Source: JAWLDB01 sp041686915
GTDB lineage: Bacteria > Bacillota > UBA994 > UBA5500
Assembly: GCA_041686915.1 (NCBI GenBank)
Contig: JAWLDB010000001.1
Location: 1 to 64,000, forward strand
Direction: 5' to 3'
Length of the DNA: 64,000 nucleotides
Shown here: positions 55,117 to 64,000 of the stretch, piece by piece
Layout: each line of letters begins with the position of its first letter
Position numbering within the stretch: the first letter of the stretch is position 1
The notes under the pieces: generated by a model
Told to the model about the DNA's origin: nothing
Database searches by the model: none
The model's input: the letters and a program-made list of their open reading frames with translations, nothing else
Made by a program: the position numbers and the translations under genes

Positions 55117-56140
55117 AACTAAGGGCTTAACTTATAAGGACGCCGGTGTCGATGTGGATGCCGGTAACCATGCCGTAGAATTAATGAAACAGTCTGTGCG
55201 GTCTACCTTTAGGCCGGAGGTGTTGACGGATATTGGCGGCTTTGGTGGCCTGTTTGCTCTCGGCAAATACCAGGAACCTGTGCTGGTATCTGGGACCGAT
55301 GGAGTGGGTACCAAGCTGAAAGTAGCTTTTATGCTTAACCGGCATGACACCGTAGGAATTGACCTGGTGGCGATGTCCGTCAACGACATCCTTGTCTCGG
55401 GCGCAGAGCCACTGTTTTTCCTGGACTATATCGGGGTTGGCAAGCTCAACCCTGAACAGGTTGCTGAAATAGTTAGCGGCGTTGCAACTGGCTGTCGGTC
55501 AGCAGGCTGCGCGTTGCTCGGTGGGGAGACGGCGGAGCTGCCTGGTCTGTATAATCCAGGCGAGTATGATCTGGCTGGTTTTGCGGTCGGGGTCGCTGAG
55601 AAGCAGAGGATGGTTGACGGTCGTAGCATCAAGGCAGGAGATGTCTTAATTGGGCTACCGTCCAGCGGCCTGCATAGCAATGGCTACTCCTTGGCGCGCA
55701 AACTGATTTTTGAGTTACATGACCTAAGCACAGTGCAGGTACCAAAGAGCTTAGGTGTTCCCATCGGGGAAGAGCTGCTGCGGCCTACCCGCATCTATGT
55801 CAAGCCGGTTCTGCCCTTGATCAAAGATAGCCTGGTAAAGGGCATGGTGCATATCACCGGCGGTGGATTCTTTGATAACATTCCGCGTGTGTTGCCGGAC
55901 GGCTTAGGTGTACACGTCCATCGTGGCAGCTGGACGGTCCTGCCCGTCTTCTCCTGGCTGCAACAACTGGGTGCCATTGATGAAAAGGAGATGTTCCGCA
56001 CCTTCAACATGGGTATTGGTTTTATCCTGGTGGTTGACAGAGCCACAGCAGAAGAGGTGCAGCAGCGCCTGACTGATATGGGAGAAGAGAGCCATATAAT
56101 CGGCGAGGTCGTACCTGGGGCAGGGGTTTCTCTTGTATAA
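55109..56140 (+). CDS. purM: Phosphoribosylformylglycinamidine cyclo-ligase (AIR synthetase)
   Basis: 343 residues. [17 protein letters not shown] at the start, [47 protein letters not shown] and [16 protein letters not shown] are PurM signatures. Start GTG 55109 with GGGGTGA upstream, inside the purF end. Closes the imidazole ring to AIR. Confidence 0.97.
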   Translation: MAKTKGLTYKDAGVDVDAGNHAVELMKQSVRSTFRPEVLTDIGGFGGLFALGKYQEPVLVSGTDGVGTKLKVAFMLNRHDTVGIDLVAMSVNDILVSGAEPLFFLDYIGVGKLNPEQVAEIVSGVATGCRSAGCALLGGETAELPGLYNPGEYDLAGFAVGVAEKQRMVDGRSIKAGDVLIGLPSSGLHSNGYSLARKLIFELHDLSTVQVPKSLGVPIGEELLRPTRIYVKPVLPLIKDSLVKGMVHITGGGFFDNIPRVLPDGLGVHVHRGSWTVLPVFSWLQQLGAIDEKEMFRTFNMGIGFILVVDRATAEEVQQRLTDMGEESHIIGEVVPGAGVSLV

Positions 56141-56807
56141 AGCGATAGATAACCAGCCATTGCGGCTTGCTGTCTTGGTCTCGGGTGGTGGCACTACTCT
56201 ACAGGCCATAATCGATGCCATCGAGTCCGGTTATCTGAACGCTGAAATAGCTATGGTCGTCAGTTCTCGCCGTGACGCGTATGCGCCAGAGAGGGCTCGC
56301 AAACACAATCTTCCTGTGTCCATTATCCGGCCACGCGATTTTCCTGGTACCGGTGCTTATGATGAGGCTCTTTGTGGAGAGCTGCTGCATGTTAAGCCTG
56401 ACCTGGTTGTACTGGCGGGGTATCTCTCCATTCTTGGCGATAAGACACTCCAAAACTTCGGTGGACGCATCATGAACATCCATCCGAGCCTGCTACCATC
56501 CTTCGGAGGCAAGGGCTGTTACGGCCAACATGTGCATCAGCAGGTGCTTGCCTATGGATGTAAGGTCAGTGGCGTTACCGTGATGTTTGTTGACGATCAG
56601 GTAGATACCGGCCCAATCATCTTACAAGAAGCAGTTTCCGTGGATGATGAAGATGATGTAGAGGCTCTCGCCTACAAAGTATCCCAGGTGGAGAGAAGGC
56701 TGTATCCCCTGGCTATTAAGCTATACTCTGAAGGCAGGCTGCAGCAGGACGGGCGCCGGGTGAAGGTGATAAAGGGAGGTAATAGCTATGAAGAAAGCGC
56801 TCATTAG
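56133..56807 (+). CDS. purN: Phosphoribosylglycinamide formyltransferase (10-formyl-THF dependent)
   Basis: 224 residues. [17 protein letters not shown] at the start, catalytic Asn-His in [32 protein letters not shown] with the catalytic Asp. Start TTG 56133, overlapping purM by 8 bp. Slightly extended N-terminus ([11 protein letters not shown]) compared with E. coli. Confidence 0.96.
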   Translation: MYKAIDNQPLRLAVLVSGGGTTLQAIIDAIESGYLNAEIAMVVSSRRDAYAPERARKHNLPVSIIRPRDFPGTGAYDEALCGELLHVKPDLVVLAGYLSILGDKTLQNFGGRIMNIHPSLLPSFGGKGCYGQHVHQQVLAYGCKVSGVTVMFVDDQVDTGPIILQEAVSVDDEDDVEALAYKVSQVERRLYPLAIKLYSEGRLQQDGRRVKVIKGGNSYEESAH

Positions 56808-58320
56808 CGTCGCCGATAAAACGGGTATCAATGAGTTTGCCGCTGGTTTAGTGGAGCTTGGGTTTGAAGTGTTATCCACGGGCGGTACCTCAAGACAGCT
56901 GCAACAGGCGGGCATACCAGTGACTGAAGTACAGCAAATTACCGAGTTCCCCGAAATGATGGACGGCCGCGTCAAGACGCTGCACCCGCGCATTCACGGA
57001 GGCATTCTCATGCGCCGCGATAATCCGGAGGATGTAGCGATCACAAAGGAGCACGGCATCCCGGAAATCGACCTCGTCTGTGTCAACCTCTATCCTTTTG
57101 CCGCAACCATCAGTAGTCAGCATTCACTGGAAGACGCTATAGAGAATATTGATATCGGCGGACCGGCAATGGTACGGTCGGCGGCCAAGAATCACGCCTT
57201 TGTTGCTGTGGTGACCAGTCCAATGCAATATGCAGCGGTGCTCTCTGAACTGCGTGAGCAGGGAAGGGTCTCTCTCGAACTGCGACGCAAGCTGGCCGTT
57301 GAGGCTCTGCTGCATACGGCTTACTATGACAGCACCATCAGTATGTACTTCTGGCAGGCCTATGGCCTGGAAGGGTTCCCGCGTGAGCTGGGACTGCCGA
57401 TGAGTCTTGTTTCAGGGCTGCGCTATGGTGAGAACCCGCATCAGGCCGGTGCATCTTACAGCGAGCCGTTACCGGTTGGGGGCATTCCGCAAGCCAAACA
57501 GTTGCAGGGTAAAGAGCTCTCATTCTGCAATATTAACGACGCCAACGCAGCGCTCGAAATGGTTAAGGAGTTCTCTCGCCCTGCCGTAGTGGCAGTTAAG
57601 CACGCTAACCCTTGTGGCGTCGCAATGGCCGATACCATCTTTGAGGCCTACTCCAAAGCCCACGATGCCGACCCGGTTTCCATCTTCGGAGGCATTATTG
57701 CCCTGAACAGACAGGTGGACAAGGCGACAGCCGAGGCAATGACCGCGATTTTCCTGGATGTGATCATCGCCCCTTCCTACACTGACGAGGCCCTGGTGGT
57801 GCTGGGTAAGAAGAAGAACCTGCGTCTGCTCACAGCAGATTTCGCGCCGGCCGGTAGCCCGCTACCGTCCTGGGATATCAAGAGAATCGAGGGCGGATAT
57901 CTCCTCCAGACCAAGGATGTCATCGGGCCGAAGGACAACTGGCGTGTAGCAACAACAGCGGAGCCGACCGAAAGACAGCTCGCTGACATGGAGTTTGCAT
58001 GGATCCTGGTCAAACATACCAAGTCGAATGCTATAGTAATCGCCCGTGACGGGGTGAGCGTTGGCATCGGTGTCGGTCAAACGAACCGCATTGACCCTAC
58101 TCTGCAAGCGATAGAGCGGGCAGGCGACAGAGTGCAGGGCGCAGTATTGGCCTCTGACGCATTCTTCCCCATGCCTGACGTGCTAGAGAAGTGTGCAGAG
58201 GTAGGTATTACTTGTGTAATTCAGCCTGGCGGTTCCATTCGTGACAACGATTCGCTTGAGGTCGCTGAACGTGCTGGTATCGCCATGGTTTACGCAGGAG
58301 AACGGCACTTTAAGCATTAG
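56788..58320 (+). CDS. purH: Bifunctional AICAR transformylase / IMP cyclohydrolase
   Basis: 510 residues. N-terminal MGS-like cyclohydrolase ([29 protein letters not shown]) and C-terminal transformylase with RYGENPHQAGA and VKHANPCGVA, ending with the G(Q)TNRIDP and IQPGGSIRDND segments. Last two steps to IMP. ATG 56788 after AAAGGGAGG within purN. Confidence 0.97.
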   Translation: MKKALISVADKTGINEFAAGLVELGFEVLSTGGTSRQLQQAGIPVTEVQQITEFPEMMDGRVKTLHPRIHGGILMRRDNPEDVAITKEHGIPEIDLVCVNLYPFAATISSQHSLEDAIENIDIGGPAMVRSAAKNHAFVAVVTSPMQYAAVLSELREQGRVSLELRRKLAVEALLHTAYYDSTISMYFWQAYGLEGFPRELGLPMSLVSGLRYGENPHQAGASYSEPLPVGGIPQAKQLQGKELSFCNINDANAALEMVKEFSRPAVVAVKHANPCGVAMADTIFEAYSKAHDADPVSIFGGIIALNRQVDKATAEAMTAIFLDVIIAPSYTDEALVVLGKKKNLRLLTADFAPAGSPLPSWDIKRIEGGYLLQTKDVIGPKDNWRVATTAEPTERQLADMEFAWILVKHTKSNAIVIARDGVSVGIGVGQTNRIDPTLQAIERAGDRVQGAVLASDAFFPMPDVLEKCAEVGITCVIQPGGSIRDNDSLEVAERAGIAMVYAGERHFKH

Positions 58321-58351
58321 ACCTGACTCTACAGTGGAAGGAGGCAGCGCC

Positions 58352-59605
58352 ATGCGCGTACTAGTCCTGGGCAACAATGCCCGTGAACATGCACTTGCTT
58401 GGAAAATTGCCCAAAGCGAGAACCTGCAAAAGCTCTACTGCGCTCCAGGTAATCCTGGCACAGCAGAGATAGCGGAAAACTTGCCATGTGACATTCAGAA
58501 CCCGGATCAAGTAGTGGAGTTAACTCTGCGTTATGCCATAGACCTTCTGGTGATAGGGCCAGAGGCCCCCCTCGCTGCTGGAGTTGCGGACCGGGTACGC
58601 GAGCAAAACCCTTCCTGCGCAGTATTTGGACCGTCAAAAGCAGCTGCCAGGCTGGAATGGAGCAAAGCATACGCCAAGAGCTTTATGAACAGGTACAGCA
58701 TTCCTACAGCTGAGCACCGCACCTTCGACCAGCCCTTGCAGGCTTTGGCCTACCTTTCCTCATGCCAATTACCGGTAGTCATCAAGGCCGACGGGTTGGC
58801 TGCCGGCAAAGGGGTTATCATTGCCTTTACCCGCGAGGAGGCCGAGGCAGCGGTTTCCAGGCTGCCTGCAAGTCAGAGTCTGGTAGTAGAAGAATACCTG
58901 ATCGGTCGGGAAGTATCCATATTCGCGCTAACTGATGGAGAGAGGTACTACCTGCTTGAAGCAGCAGAGGACCACAAGCAGCTACTGGATGGTGACCGGG
59001 GCCCGAACACCGGTGGAATGGGAGCATATTCCCCTGTATCCTATTTGACCGAAGAGCTGTGTGAGGATGTGTCACACATAGTTGAGCAAACGCTGCATGG
59101 ACTAAGGTCCGAGGGCGCAGTGTACCGGGGAGTTATTTACCTGGGCCTTATGCTTACGCCACAAGGGGTAAAGGTGCTGGAGTACAATGCACGCTTTGGT
59201 GACCCGGAGTGCCAGGTGTTGATGTGCAGACTGGCTGGTGATGTACTTCCTTACTTGGATGGCGCTGCCAGAGGGCAGTTGCCGCCAGCCCCTCCTACCT
59301 GGAGTAAGCAAGCGGTGGCCTTGATAGTCGCTTGCGGAGCGGAGTACCCGGAGAAAGGGTCAAAGCACGTCCCCATCTTCGGCCTTGGCAGAATTAAGCA
59401 CCAAGAGTGCGTTATCTTTCATGCCGGAACCAGTCTGGAAGACGGCCAGTTGGTCACTAGCGGAGGGAGAATACTCAATGTAGTCGGCATCGGGAAAGAC
59501 TTGCCGGAGGCTCTGCAGCACGCCTATGGCGGAATGGAGTCGATTTCATTTGCCGGCATGCATTTCCGAAGAGATATCGGCAGAAGGAGAGGGGACTTTG
59601 CATGA
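58352..59605 (+). CDS. purD: Phosphoribosylamine-glycine ligase (GAR synthetase)
   Basis: 417 residues, ATP-grasp. [43 protein letters not shown] and the [11 protein letters not shown] motif are all present. The N-terminal loop usually written GSGGREHAL reads GNNAREHAL here, a mild departure. ATG 58352 follows GGAGGCAGC. ATGA overlap with purE. Confidence 0.96.
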   Translation: MRVLVLGNNAREHALAWKIAQSENLQKLYCAPGNPGTAEIAENLPCDIQNPDQVVELTLRYAIDLLVIGPEAPLAAGVADRVREQNPSCAVFGPSKAAARLEWSKAYAKSFMNRYSIPTAEHRTFDQPLQALAYLSSCQLPVVIKADGLAAGKGVIIAFTREEAEAAVSRLPASQSLVVEEYLIGREVSIFALTDGERYYLLEAAEDHKQLLDGDRGPNTGGMGAYSPVSYLTEELCEDVSHIVEQTLHGLRSEGAVYRGVIYLGLMLTPQGVKVLEYNARFGDPECQVLMCRLAGDVLPYLDGAARGQLPPAPPTWSKQAVALIVACGAEYPEKGSKHVPIFGLGRIKHQECVIFHAGTSLEDGQLVTSGGRILNVVGIGKDLPEALQHAYGGMESISFAGMHFRRDIGRRRGDFA

Positions 59606-60093
59606 AAGCACTAGTAGGGGTGATCATGGGCAGTCAGTCAGACTGGCCAGTTATGCAGGAAGCCTGTCGCATTCTGGAGGAACTGCAGGTTCCTCATGAA
59701 CGCCAGGTGGTTTCAGCCCACCGCACTCCGGAGTTGATGTTTGAATATGCAGAAACAGCTGGCGAGAGAGGCATCAAGGTGATTATCGCTGGGGCAGGCG
59801 GAGCAGCACATTTGCCAGGAATGGTGGCCAGCAAGACCGTATTGCCTGTAATCGGTGTGCCTGTGCCTTCGCGGCACCTACAGGGGCTTGATTCACTCTT
59901 GTCTATTGTGCAAATGCCTGCTGGCGTGCCTGTGGCAACAGTTGCCATTGGGATAGCTGGAGCCAAAAACGCTGCCTTGCTGGCGTGTCAGATGCTAGGC
60001 ATGGAAGACCCGGCGCTGCAAGCAAAGCTAGCTGAGCGGCGCAGAACAGCAGCTGAGCAGGTACAAGCGCAAGCGAGGCTCGAAATCGAGTGA
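59602..60093 (+). CDS. purE: N5-carboxyaminoimidazole ribonucleotide mutase
   Basis: 163 residues, class I Pur[45 protein letters not shown] and the C-terminal [18 protein letters not shown] are diagnostic. Works with PurK next door. Overlaps both neighbours by 4 bp. Confidence 0.98.
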   Translation: MKALVGVIMGSQSDWPVMQEACRILEELQVPHERQVVSAHRTPELMFEYAETAGERGIKVIIAGAGGAAHLPGMVASKTVLPVIGVPVPSRHLQGLDSLLSIVQMPAGVPVATVAIGIAGAKNAALLACQMLGMEDPALQAKLAERRRTAAEQVQAQARLEIE

Positions 60094-61220
60094 GCAAGCG
60101 TACCATACTACCTGGCGCCACAATCGGCATACTCGGGGGCGGACAGCTCGGTCGCATGACCGCCATTGAGGCAAAGCAGATGGGCTACAGGGTGCTCTGC
60201 CTGGACCCTACTCCCGACTCGCCCTGCGGCCAGGTCTGCGACGGACAGATTGTGGCTCCACTCGATGACCTGGAAGGAGCGCTCGAACTGGCGCGCCAGA
60301 GTGACGTTCTAGTCTATGAGTTTGAAAATGTAGATAAAAAAGTTGTGCAAGCGCTAGAGCAAACGTATCATCTACCGCAAGGCAGTCGCGTGTTGGGTAT
60401 AACCCAAGACCGTGTACAGGAAAAAGCGGAAATCGTCAAGGCTGGCTTCCCGGTTGTCCCTTACCGCGTCTTATCCCGGTTTGACGAACTCGAACCAGCG
60501 CTGAAGGAGCTCGGCTACCCGGCGGTGCTAAAGACAGCGCGGGGTGGATACGACGGTAAAGGTCAATTGGTAATCCACTCAGTGGACGATTTGGACGCAG
60601 CAGAAAGCATAATGCCACAGACAAATGCTTGGGTTCTGGAGAAATTTGTGCAGCTCGAGGCCGAAATCTCCGTAATTGTAGCGCGTAGTCAGAGCGGCCA
60701 GCTCAGTTCTTTCCCGGTGGGCGAAAACAAGCACCGTAACAATGTCCTGCATACAACTGTCGTACCTGCCAGAATCGAACCATCTGTCTGCAACGCGGCC
60801 AAAGCGATAGCTGAAGGTATCGCTTCTGCCTTTAGCGTCGTAGGGATGCTGGCAGTAGAGTTCTTTGTTACTCCAGAAGGCCTCATGGTCAACGAATTGG
60901 CGCCACGTCCACATAATTCGGGACACTATACCTTTGGAGCCTGCTATACATCGCAATTTGAGCAGTTTGTGCGGGCTGTTTGTGATTTGCCACTTGGACC
61001 GACTGACTTGCTCTATCCAGTGGTGATGGTCAATATTCTGGGCGAGAGTATCCCGCAGCTGTTTGAGTCAATTGGCGAAATATCCCGTGATATTAAGTTG
61101 CATCTTTATGGTAAGAAAGGTAACCCGCAGCCTCGCCGCAAAATGGGGCACTTGCTTGTTAAGACACAACGTCCAGACGAGGTAATTAGCTGGGTTGACG
61201 GAGTATTGTATCAGGAATAG
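60090..61220 (+). CDS. purK: N5-carboxyaminoimidazole ribonucleotide synthase
   Basis: 376 residues, ATP-grasp. [18 protein letters not shown] at the start, [13 protein letters not shown], and [15 protein letters not shown] near the end. Start GTG 60090 overlaps the purE stop. Having purE and purK at the 3' end is unlike B. subtilis, where they lead the operon. No clear terminator follows. Confidence 0.97.
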   Translation: MSKRTILPGATIGILGGGQLGRMTAIEAKQMGYRVLCLDPTPDSPCGQVCDGQIVAPLDDLEGALELARQSDVLVYEFENVDKKVVQALEQTYHLPQGSRVLGITQDRVQEKAEIVKAGFPVVPYRVLSRFDELEPALKELGYPAVLKTARGGYDGKGQLVIHSVDDLDAAESIMPQTNAWVLEKFVQLEAEISVIVARSQSGQLSSFPVGENKHRNNVLHTTVVPARIEPSVCNAAKAIAEGIASAFSVVGMLAVEFFVTPEGLMVNELAPRPHNSGHYTFGACYTSQFEQFVRAVCDLPLGPTDLLYPVVMVNILGESIPQLFESIGEISRDIKLHLYGKKGNPQPRRKMGHLLVKTQRPDEVISWVDGVLYQE

Positions 61221-61400
61221 CTCTGGTTCCCTAAACCAATATATCCCTGCATATGGCAGTAGTTTAGTTGCCTAAAACACAATACTATGATAAAGTAATT
61301 GAGATCATAGCTGACGCCTAATGTAGGGTTGACTAACCCGTTATCGGCGGGTGTCATACTATTGGGGGATGAACTTGAGAAAATAGCAGACAAAATCTAT

Positions 61401-61425
61401 GAGCTACCTGTTTTTCAGGTAGCTC
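61401..61425 (+). other. Perfect hairpin in the leader of the antiporter operon
   Basis: GAGCTACCTG (61401-61410), loop TTTTT, CAGGTAGCTC (61416-61425), then CTTGC. It ends 25 bp before the mnhE start, just ahead of GGGAGG. No T tract, so an mRNA leader structure is likelier than a terminator. The rest of 61221-61450 shows no gene. Confidence 0.6.
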
Positions 61426-61450
61426 CTTGCTATGTGGGAGGTAGTAATAA

Positions 61451-61948
61451 TTGTCAAATCGCTTTACGCGTAAAACTGGTTGGCTCCTTACACTGCTGTT
61501 GATGTGGATTTTGTTTGCCCAGAGGCTGGACTATCAAACCTTGGCTACTGGGGTGATTGTGTCCGCCGTCATTGTAGTGGTCAACGACAACCTGTTGCTC
61601 AGTTTGGGCTCCGACTTGCATGTAACCCCGCGGACAATCATGGCTTGGGTGGCTTTTTGGGGATCAATGATAGTAGAGATCTTCAAAGCGGGATGGCAGG
61701 TTGCCAGATTGGCATTTGCTCCACGCCTGTCGCTGAGCCCTGGATTTGTTTCTTATGACCCGGAGCTGAAAGAACAGATGATGCGGGTATCTCTGGCAAA
61801 CAGCATCACCTTAACCCCGGGCACATTAACCGTAGAAGCGCCTGATGAAGGTTTGTTCGTTATACACGTTTTGACAGAAGAGAGTGGGGAAGGCCTCAAA
61901 GGATGGCACATCCAACAGAGGCTCGCCGCCATGGAAAGGAAGAACTAG
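61451..61948 (+). CDS. mnhE: Mrp/Mbh-type antiporter subunit E (MrpE/MbhA-like)
   Basis: 165 residues. Two to three N-terminal membrane helices, then a soluble domain with VSLANSITLTPGTLTVEA and FVIHVL, the MrpE signature. Start TTG 61451 after GGGAGGTAG. Opens a run of eight small membrane genes in the order E-F-G-A'-A''-B-C-D. Confidence 0.93.
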   Translation: MSNRFTRKTGWLLTLLLMWILFAQRLDYQTLATGVIVSAVIVVVNDNLLLSLGSDLHVTPRTIMAWVAFWGSMIVEIFKAGWQVARLAFAPRLSLSPGFVSYDPELKEQMMRVSLANSITLTPGTLTVEAPDEGLFVIHVLTEESGEGLKGWHIQQRLAAMERKN

Positions 61949-61949
61949 A

Positions 61950-62213
61950 GTGCACGAAGTACTTCTTGCCACCTGTCTAGGTCTGATTCTGCTTACCTTC
62001 GCATCTTTGTATAGGGCCATCGTAGGTCCTACGCCGGCCGATCGGGCCGTAGCCATCAACGTCATCGGCACTAAGACTATTGTGATTCTGGCTCTAATAG
62101 GTTTTATTTTTCAGGAGACGCCGTTCTATATAGACGTTGCACTAGTCTATGCGTTGATTAGCTTTCTACTAACTATCGGAGTAGCCCGTTATCTTGAACG
62201 GGGAACTCTTTAA
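61950..62213 (+). CDS. mnhF: Antiporter subunit F (MrpF/MbhB-like)
   Basis: 87 residues, three membrane helices. LYRAIVGPTPADRAVAINV is the MrpF signature with the conserved Asp. Start GTG 61950, one base after the mnhE stop, near AAAGGAAG. Confidence 0.93.
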   Translation: MHEVLLATCLGLILLTFASLYRAIVGPTPADRAVAINVIGTKTIVILALIGFIFQETPFYIDVALVYALISFLLTIGVARYLERGTL

Positions 62214-62226
62214 AGGGGTGTCTTGG

Positions 62227-62517
62227 GTGCAGTATATTGGCGCGGCTCTGATGTTTGCCGGACTGTTCTTCTTTGCATCTGGCACCGTAGGATTACTTAG
62301 ATTTCCCGACGTTTTCACCCGCATGCACGCCACAACCAAATCCGATACGCTGGGTGCAGGTCTGGTGCTGCTAGGTCTGGCTTTCTTTCCAGGCGATATT
62401 TACCTCAAGCTGAAGCTCATGTTGGTCGTTGTCTTTTTGTGGATCAGTAACCCGACAGCGGCTCACTATATGGCCAGAGCGGTTTACCGTTCTCAGCGGA
62501 AGGGAGATGATGCCTGA
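62227..62517 (+). CDS. mnhG: Antiporter subunit G (MrpG/MbhC-like)
   Basis: 96 residues, three membrane helices. GTVGLLRFPDVFTRMHATTKSDTLG is the PhaG/MnhG signature. GTG 62227 is chosen because AAAGGGG (62212-62218) is well spaced; TTG 62194 would overlap mnhF. Confidence 0.92.
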   Translation: MQYIGAALMFAGLFFFASGTVGLLRFPDVFTRMHATTKSDTLGAGLVLLGLAFFPGDIYLKLKLMLVVVFLWISNPTAAHYMARAVYRSQRKGDDA

Positions 62518-62759
62518 TGCTGGATCTAATCAATGTACTGTTGCTGTTGTTTCTAATACTCGCCGCAGTTGTGGTTGCGCGCACGAAGGACTTACTCAGC
62601 GCCGTGTTCTTCCTCTCAGCATACAGCCTGGTAATGTCAATCATTTGGCAGCAATTGCACTCTCCGGATATTGCTATCACAGAGGCCGCGATCGGGGCAG
62701 GGGCTACAGGTCTGCTCTTCCTGGCAGCAATCAGTCGCAGCAGGAGGCATGAAGAATGA
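62517..62759 (+). CDS. DUF4040/MbhD-like subunit (part of MrpA)
   Basis: 80 residues, two to three helices. DLLSAVFFLSAYSLVMSIIW and SPDIAITEAAIGAGATGLLFL match the DUF4040 domain found in the C-terminal part of MrpA and as the separate MbhD subunit of membrane-bound hydrogenases. Starts on the last base of mnhG; 4-bp overlap with the next gene. Confidence 0.88.
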   Translation: MLDLINVLLLLFLILAAVVVARTKDLLSAVFFLSAYSLVMSIIWQQLHSPDIAITEAAIGAGATGLLFLAAISRSRRHEE

Positions 62760-63025
62760 GGTCATTTTTGTCACTGCTGGTACTGCTTGGGTTAGGAGCG
62801 CTCCTGATTACAGCCGTTGCCGAGATGCCTTTGTTCGGAGCACCCGACTCGCCGGCTCACCAGGGAATTGCTATCAAGTACGTGAGCGATGCTCCGCATG
62901 ATACAGGGGCCATTAATGTAATCTCCGCAATCATTCTCGATTACCGCGCCTTCGACACACTAGGGGAGGCCACCGTGCTGTTTGTCGCTGTAGTAGCCGT
63001 TTCGGCTGTGCTAAGCAAGAGGTGA
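62756..63025 (+). CDS. MbhE-like subunit (part of MrpA)
   Basis: 89 residues. N-terminal helix, a loop with APHDTGAINVISAIILDYRAFDTLGE, then a C-terminal helix: the MbhE domain that in Mrp antiporters is fused to MrpA. Encoded separately here, as in archaeal Mbh operons. Confidence 0.9.
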   Translation: MRSFLSLLVLLGLGALLITAVAEMPLFGAPDSPAHQGIAIKYVSDAPHDTGAINVISAIILDYRAFDTLGEATVLFVAVVAVSAVLSKR

Positions 63026-63029
63026 TAAG

Positions 63030-63470
63030 ATGCAAGACATCGTATTGGAGCTGGTAACTCGCCTGCTGATACCATTTGTCCAACTGCTCGGAGCATATAT
63101 CTTACTGCACGGGCACCTATCTCCGGGTGGCGCGTTTTCGGGCGGGACGATCATCGGCACCAGCCTGATTTTTTACAGCATGGCGTTTCGTTATAGCAAA
63201 AGGCGACATCTCCTCAAGCACGATACCTCTATGAAGTTTGAGGCCGGTGGCGCATTGCTTTACGTGGTGGTCGGATTGATCGGAATCCTGTTTGGTTTCC
63301 GGTTCCTCACCAATCAAGGGGTTTTCCCGATTGGAACCCCGGGCCGGTTATGGAGTAGTGGTATGATTTTGCTGGTTACCTTGGGTCTTGGGGTTAAGGT
63401 GGCCAGTACTGTGTTTACTATGTTTCAGGAACTCCTGGAGGGAGGAACGGAGCTCGATGGGCATGATTGA
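63030..63470 (+). CDS. mnhB: Antiporter subunit B (MrpB/MbhF-like)
   Basis: 146 residues, four membrane helices. FVQLLGAYILLHGHLSPGGAFSGG is the MnhB signature. ATG 63030, five bases after the previous stop, with AAGAGGTGA upstream. Overlaps mnhC by 14 bp. Confidence 0.94.
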   Translation: MQDIVLELVTRLLIPFVQLLGAYILLHGHLSPGGAFSGGTIIGTSLIFYSMAFRYSKRRHLLKHDTSMKFEAGGALLYVVVGLIGILFGFRFLTNQGVFPIGTPGRLWSSGMILLVTLGLGVKVASTVFTMFQELLEGGTELDGHD

Positions 63471-63834
63471 TAGATTGGGTCAAAATCTCTACTACCTGGT
63501 CTCGATAATCCTGTTTATTATCGGGTTCCACACCATGCTCACGCATAATAACCTGATAAAGAAGATCATGGGCATGAATATCATGGACGCTGCTTTATTC
63601 CTGTTCTTTGTATCTATTGGATACATTCAGGGAGGGCAGGCGCCAATTCTCACCGAAAATGCTGGCAGGCTGGTAAATCCGGTTCCTTCAGCCTTGATCC
63701 TCACCGGCATCGTTATTTCGGTCAGTTTCACAGCTTTCGCATTAGCATTGGTGGTCCTGCTTTATAAGCACTATGGAACACTTGATGCAGATAAGATCTT
63801 GGCATTACGGAGTAAGAACTATGAACAACATTGA
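63457..63834 (+). CDS. mnhC: Antiporter subunit C (MrpC/MbhG, NuoK-like)
   Basis: About 125 residues, three helices. NLIKKIMGMNIMDAALFLFFV and VPSALILTGIVISVSFTAFALAL match NuoK/MrpC. ATG 63457 follows GGAGGGAGG; ATG 63463 is possible. Confidence 0.93.
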   Translation: MGMIDRLGQNLYYLVSIILFIIGFHTMLTHNNLIKKIMGMNIMDAALFLFFVSIGYIQGGQAPILTENAGRLVNPVPSALILTGIVISVSFTAFALALVVLLYKHYGTLDADKILALRSKNYEQH

Positions 63835-64000
63835 GCATTATCCGGTATTAACGATTGTAGTACTATTAGCCACAGCCTTCGTCGTTCCGGTATTATATAA
63901 GAAGCAGAAGCTAATCACCTGGCTATTCCTAGGCGCTGGAGCAGTATCTTTCTGGTTCGCCTTGGGTACAGCAGCAAGGGTGATGTCTACAGGCACCTTT
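63821..64000 (+). CDS. mnhD: Antiporter subunit D (MrpD/MbhH-like), cut by window end
   Basis: The first 60 residues only: a short N-terminus, a membrane helix (about 8-25), a KKQK loop and a second helix, as at the start of MrpD/NuoN-type ion-translocating subunits. ATG 63821 overlaps mnhC by 14 bp. Assigned mainly by gene order. Confidence 0.75.
   Translation, partial: MNNIEHYPVLTIVVLLATAFVVPVLYKKQKLITWLFLGAGAVSFWFALGTAARVMSTGTF

Noticed and set aside
61329..61360. Promoter for the antiporter operon
   Set aside because: TTGACT is present but the best -10 (CATACT) is 20 bp away, outside the usual spacing.

Overview
The window is about 64 kb of chromosome from an anaerobic-type Gram-positive (Firmicutes, probably class Clostridia or a nearby deep lineage), GC roughly 50-55%. 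Reasons: several gene orders match Bacillus/Clostridium (cdaA-cdaR-glmM-glmS with a glmS ribozyme; acpS-lipoprotein-alr-endoAI-endoA; thiL-tsaE-tsaB-rimI-tsaD followed by groES-groEL), ribosome binding sites are strong AGGAGG types, TTG/GTG starts are common, and the regulators are Firmicutes types (CIRCE, PurBox-like sites, FMN and ykkC riboswitches). I cannot name a genus. Two runs of N (15734-15743, 46972-46981) are scaffold gaps. No tRNA, rRNA, CRISPR or insertion sequence was recognised.

Layout. 1-1432: end of an AMMECR1 protein and its radical SAM partner. 1474-4892: carbamate kinase, ornithine carbamoyltransferase and a COG2403 GTPase. 5131-7854: ECF-type sigma factor, anti-sigma factor with a bactofilin-like tail, TPR protein. 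8026-13270: c-di-AMP cyclase, its regulator, and the two glucosamine-phosphate enzymes. 13421-16595: acpS, lipoprotein, alr, MazEF-type toxin-antitoxin. 16722-19517: PLP desulfhydrase-like enzyme, class I glutamine amidotransferase-like hydrolase and S58 peptidase in a tight operon. 19699-33918: the most unusual region. 33960-35731: a DMT transporter and a convergent FMN-riboswitch-controlled riboflavin transporter. 35958-39703: thiL and the t6A genes. 39704-42485: a DnaA-box cluster, a permuted radical SAM/PDZ/DUF512 protein, 5-FTHF cyclo-ligase and mobA. 42534-42763: covarying hairpin repeats. 42931-46667: CIRCE-groESL and guaA. 46705-61220: a PurBox/ykkC-controlled purine permease and a complete purBCSQLFMNHDEK cluster. 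61451-64000: an Mrp/Mbh-type ion-translocating antiporter module cut by the window end.

The candidate undescribed system lies at 20367-33918. It has three tandem modules, each a 607-637-residue ASKHA-fold ATPase of the glutamate-mutase-MutL type followed by a partner with an N-terminal barrel-sandwich (lipoyl/RnfC-like) part and a C-terminal KOW/SH3-like part. Two paralogous ~100-residue hydrophobic proteins accompany the modules, and a soluble LytS-type histidine kinase plus a YesN-type response regulator end the third. Terminators split the array into three transcription units. No B12-dependent mutase subunit is present, so the usual MutL annotation is not explained by context. The first module has groEL-like arginine codon bias, suggesting high expression.
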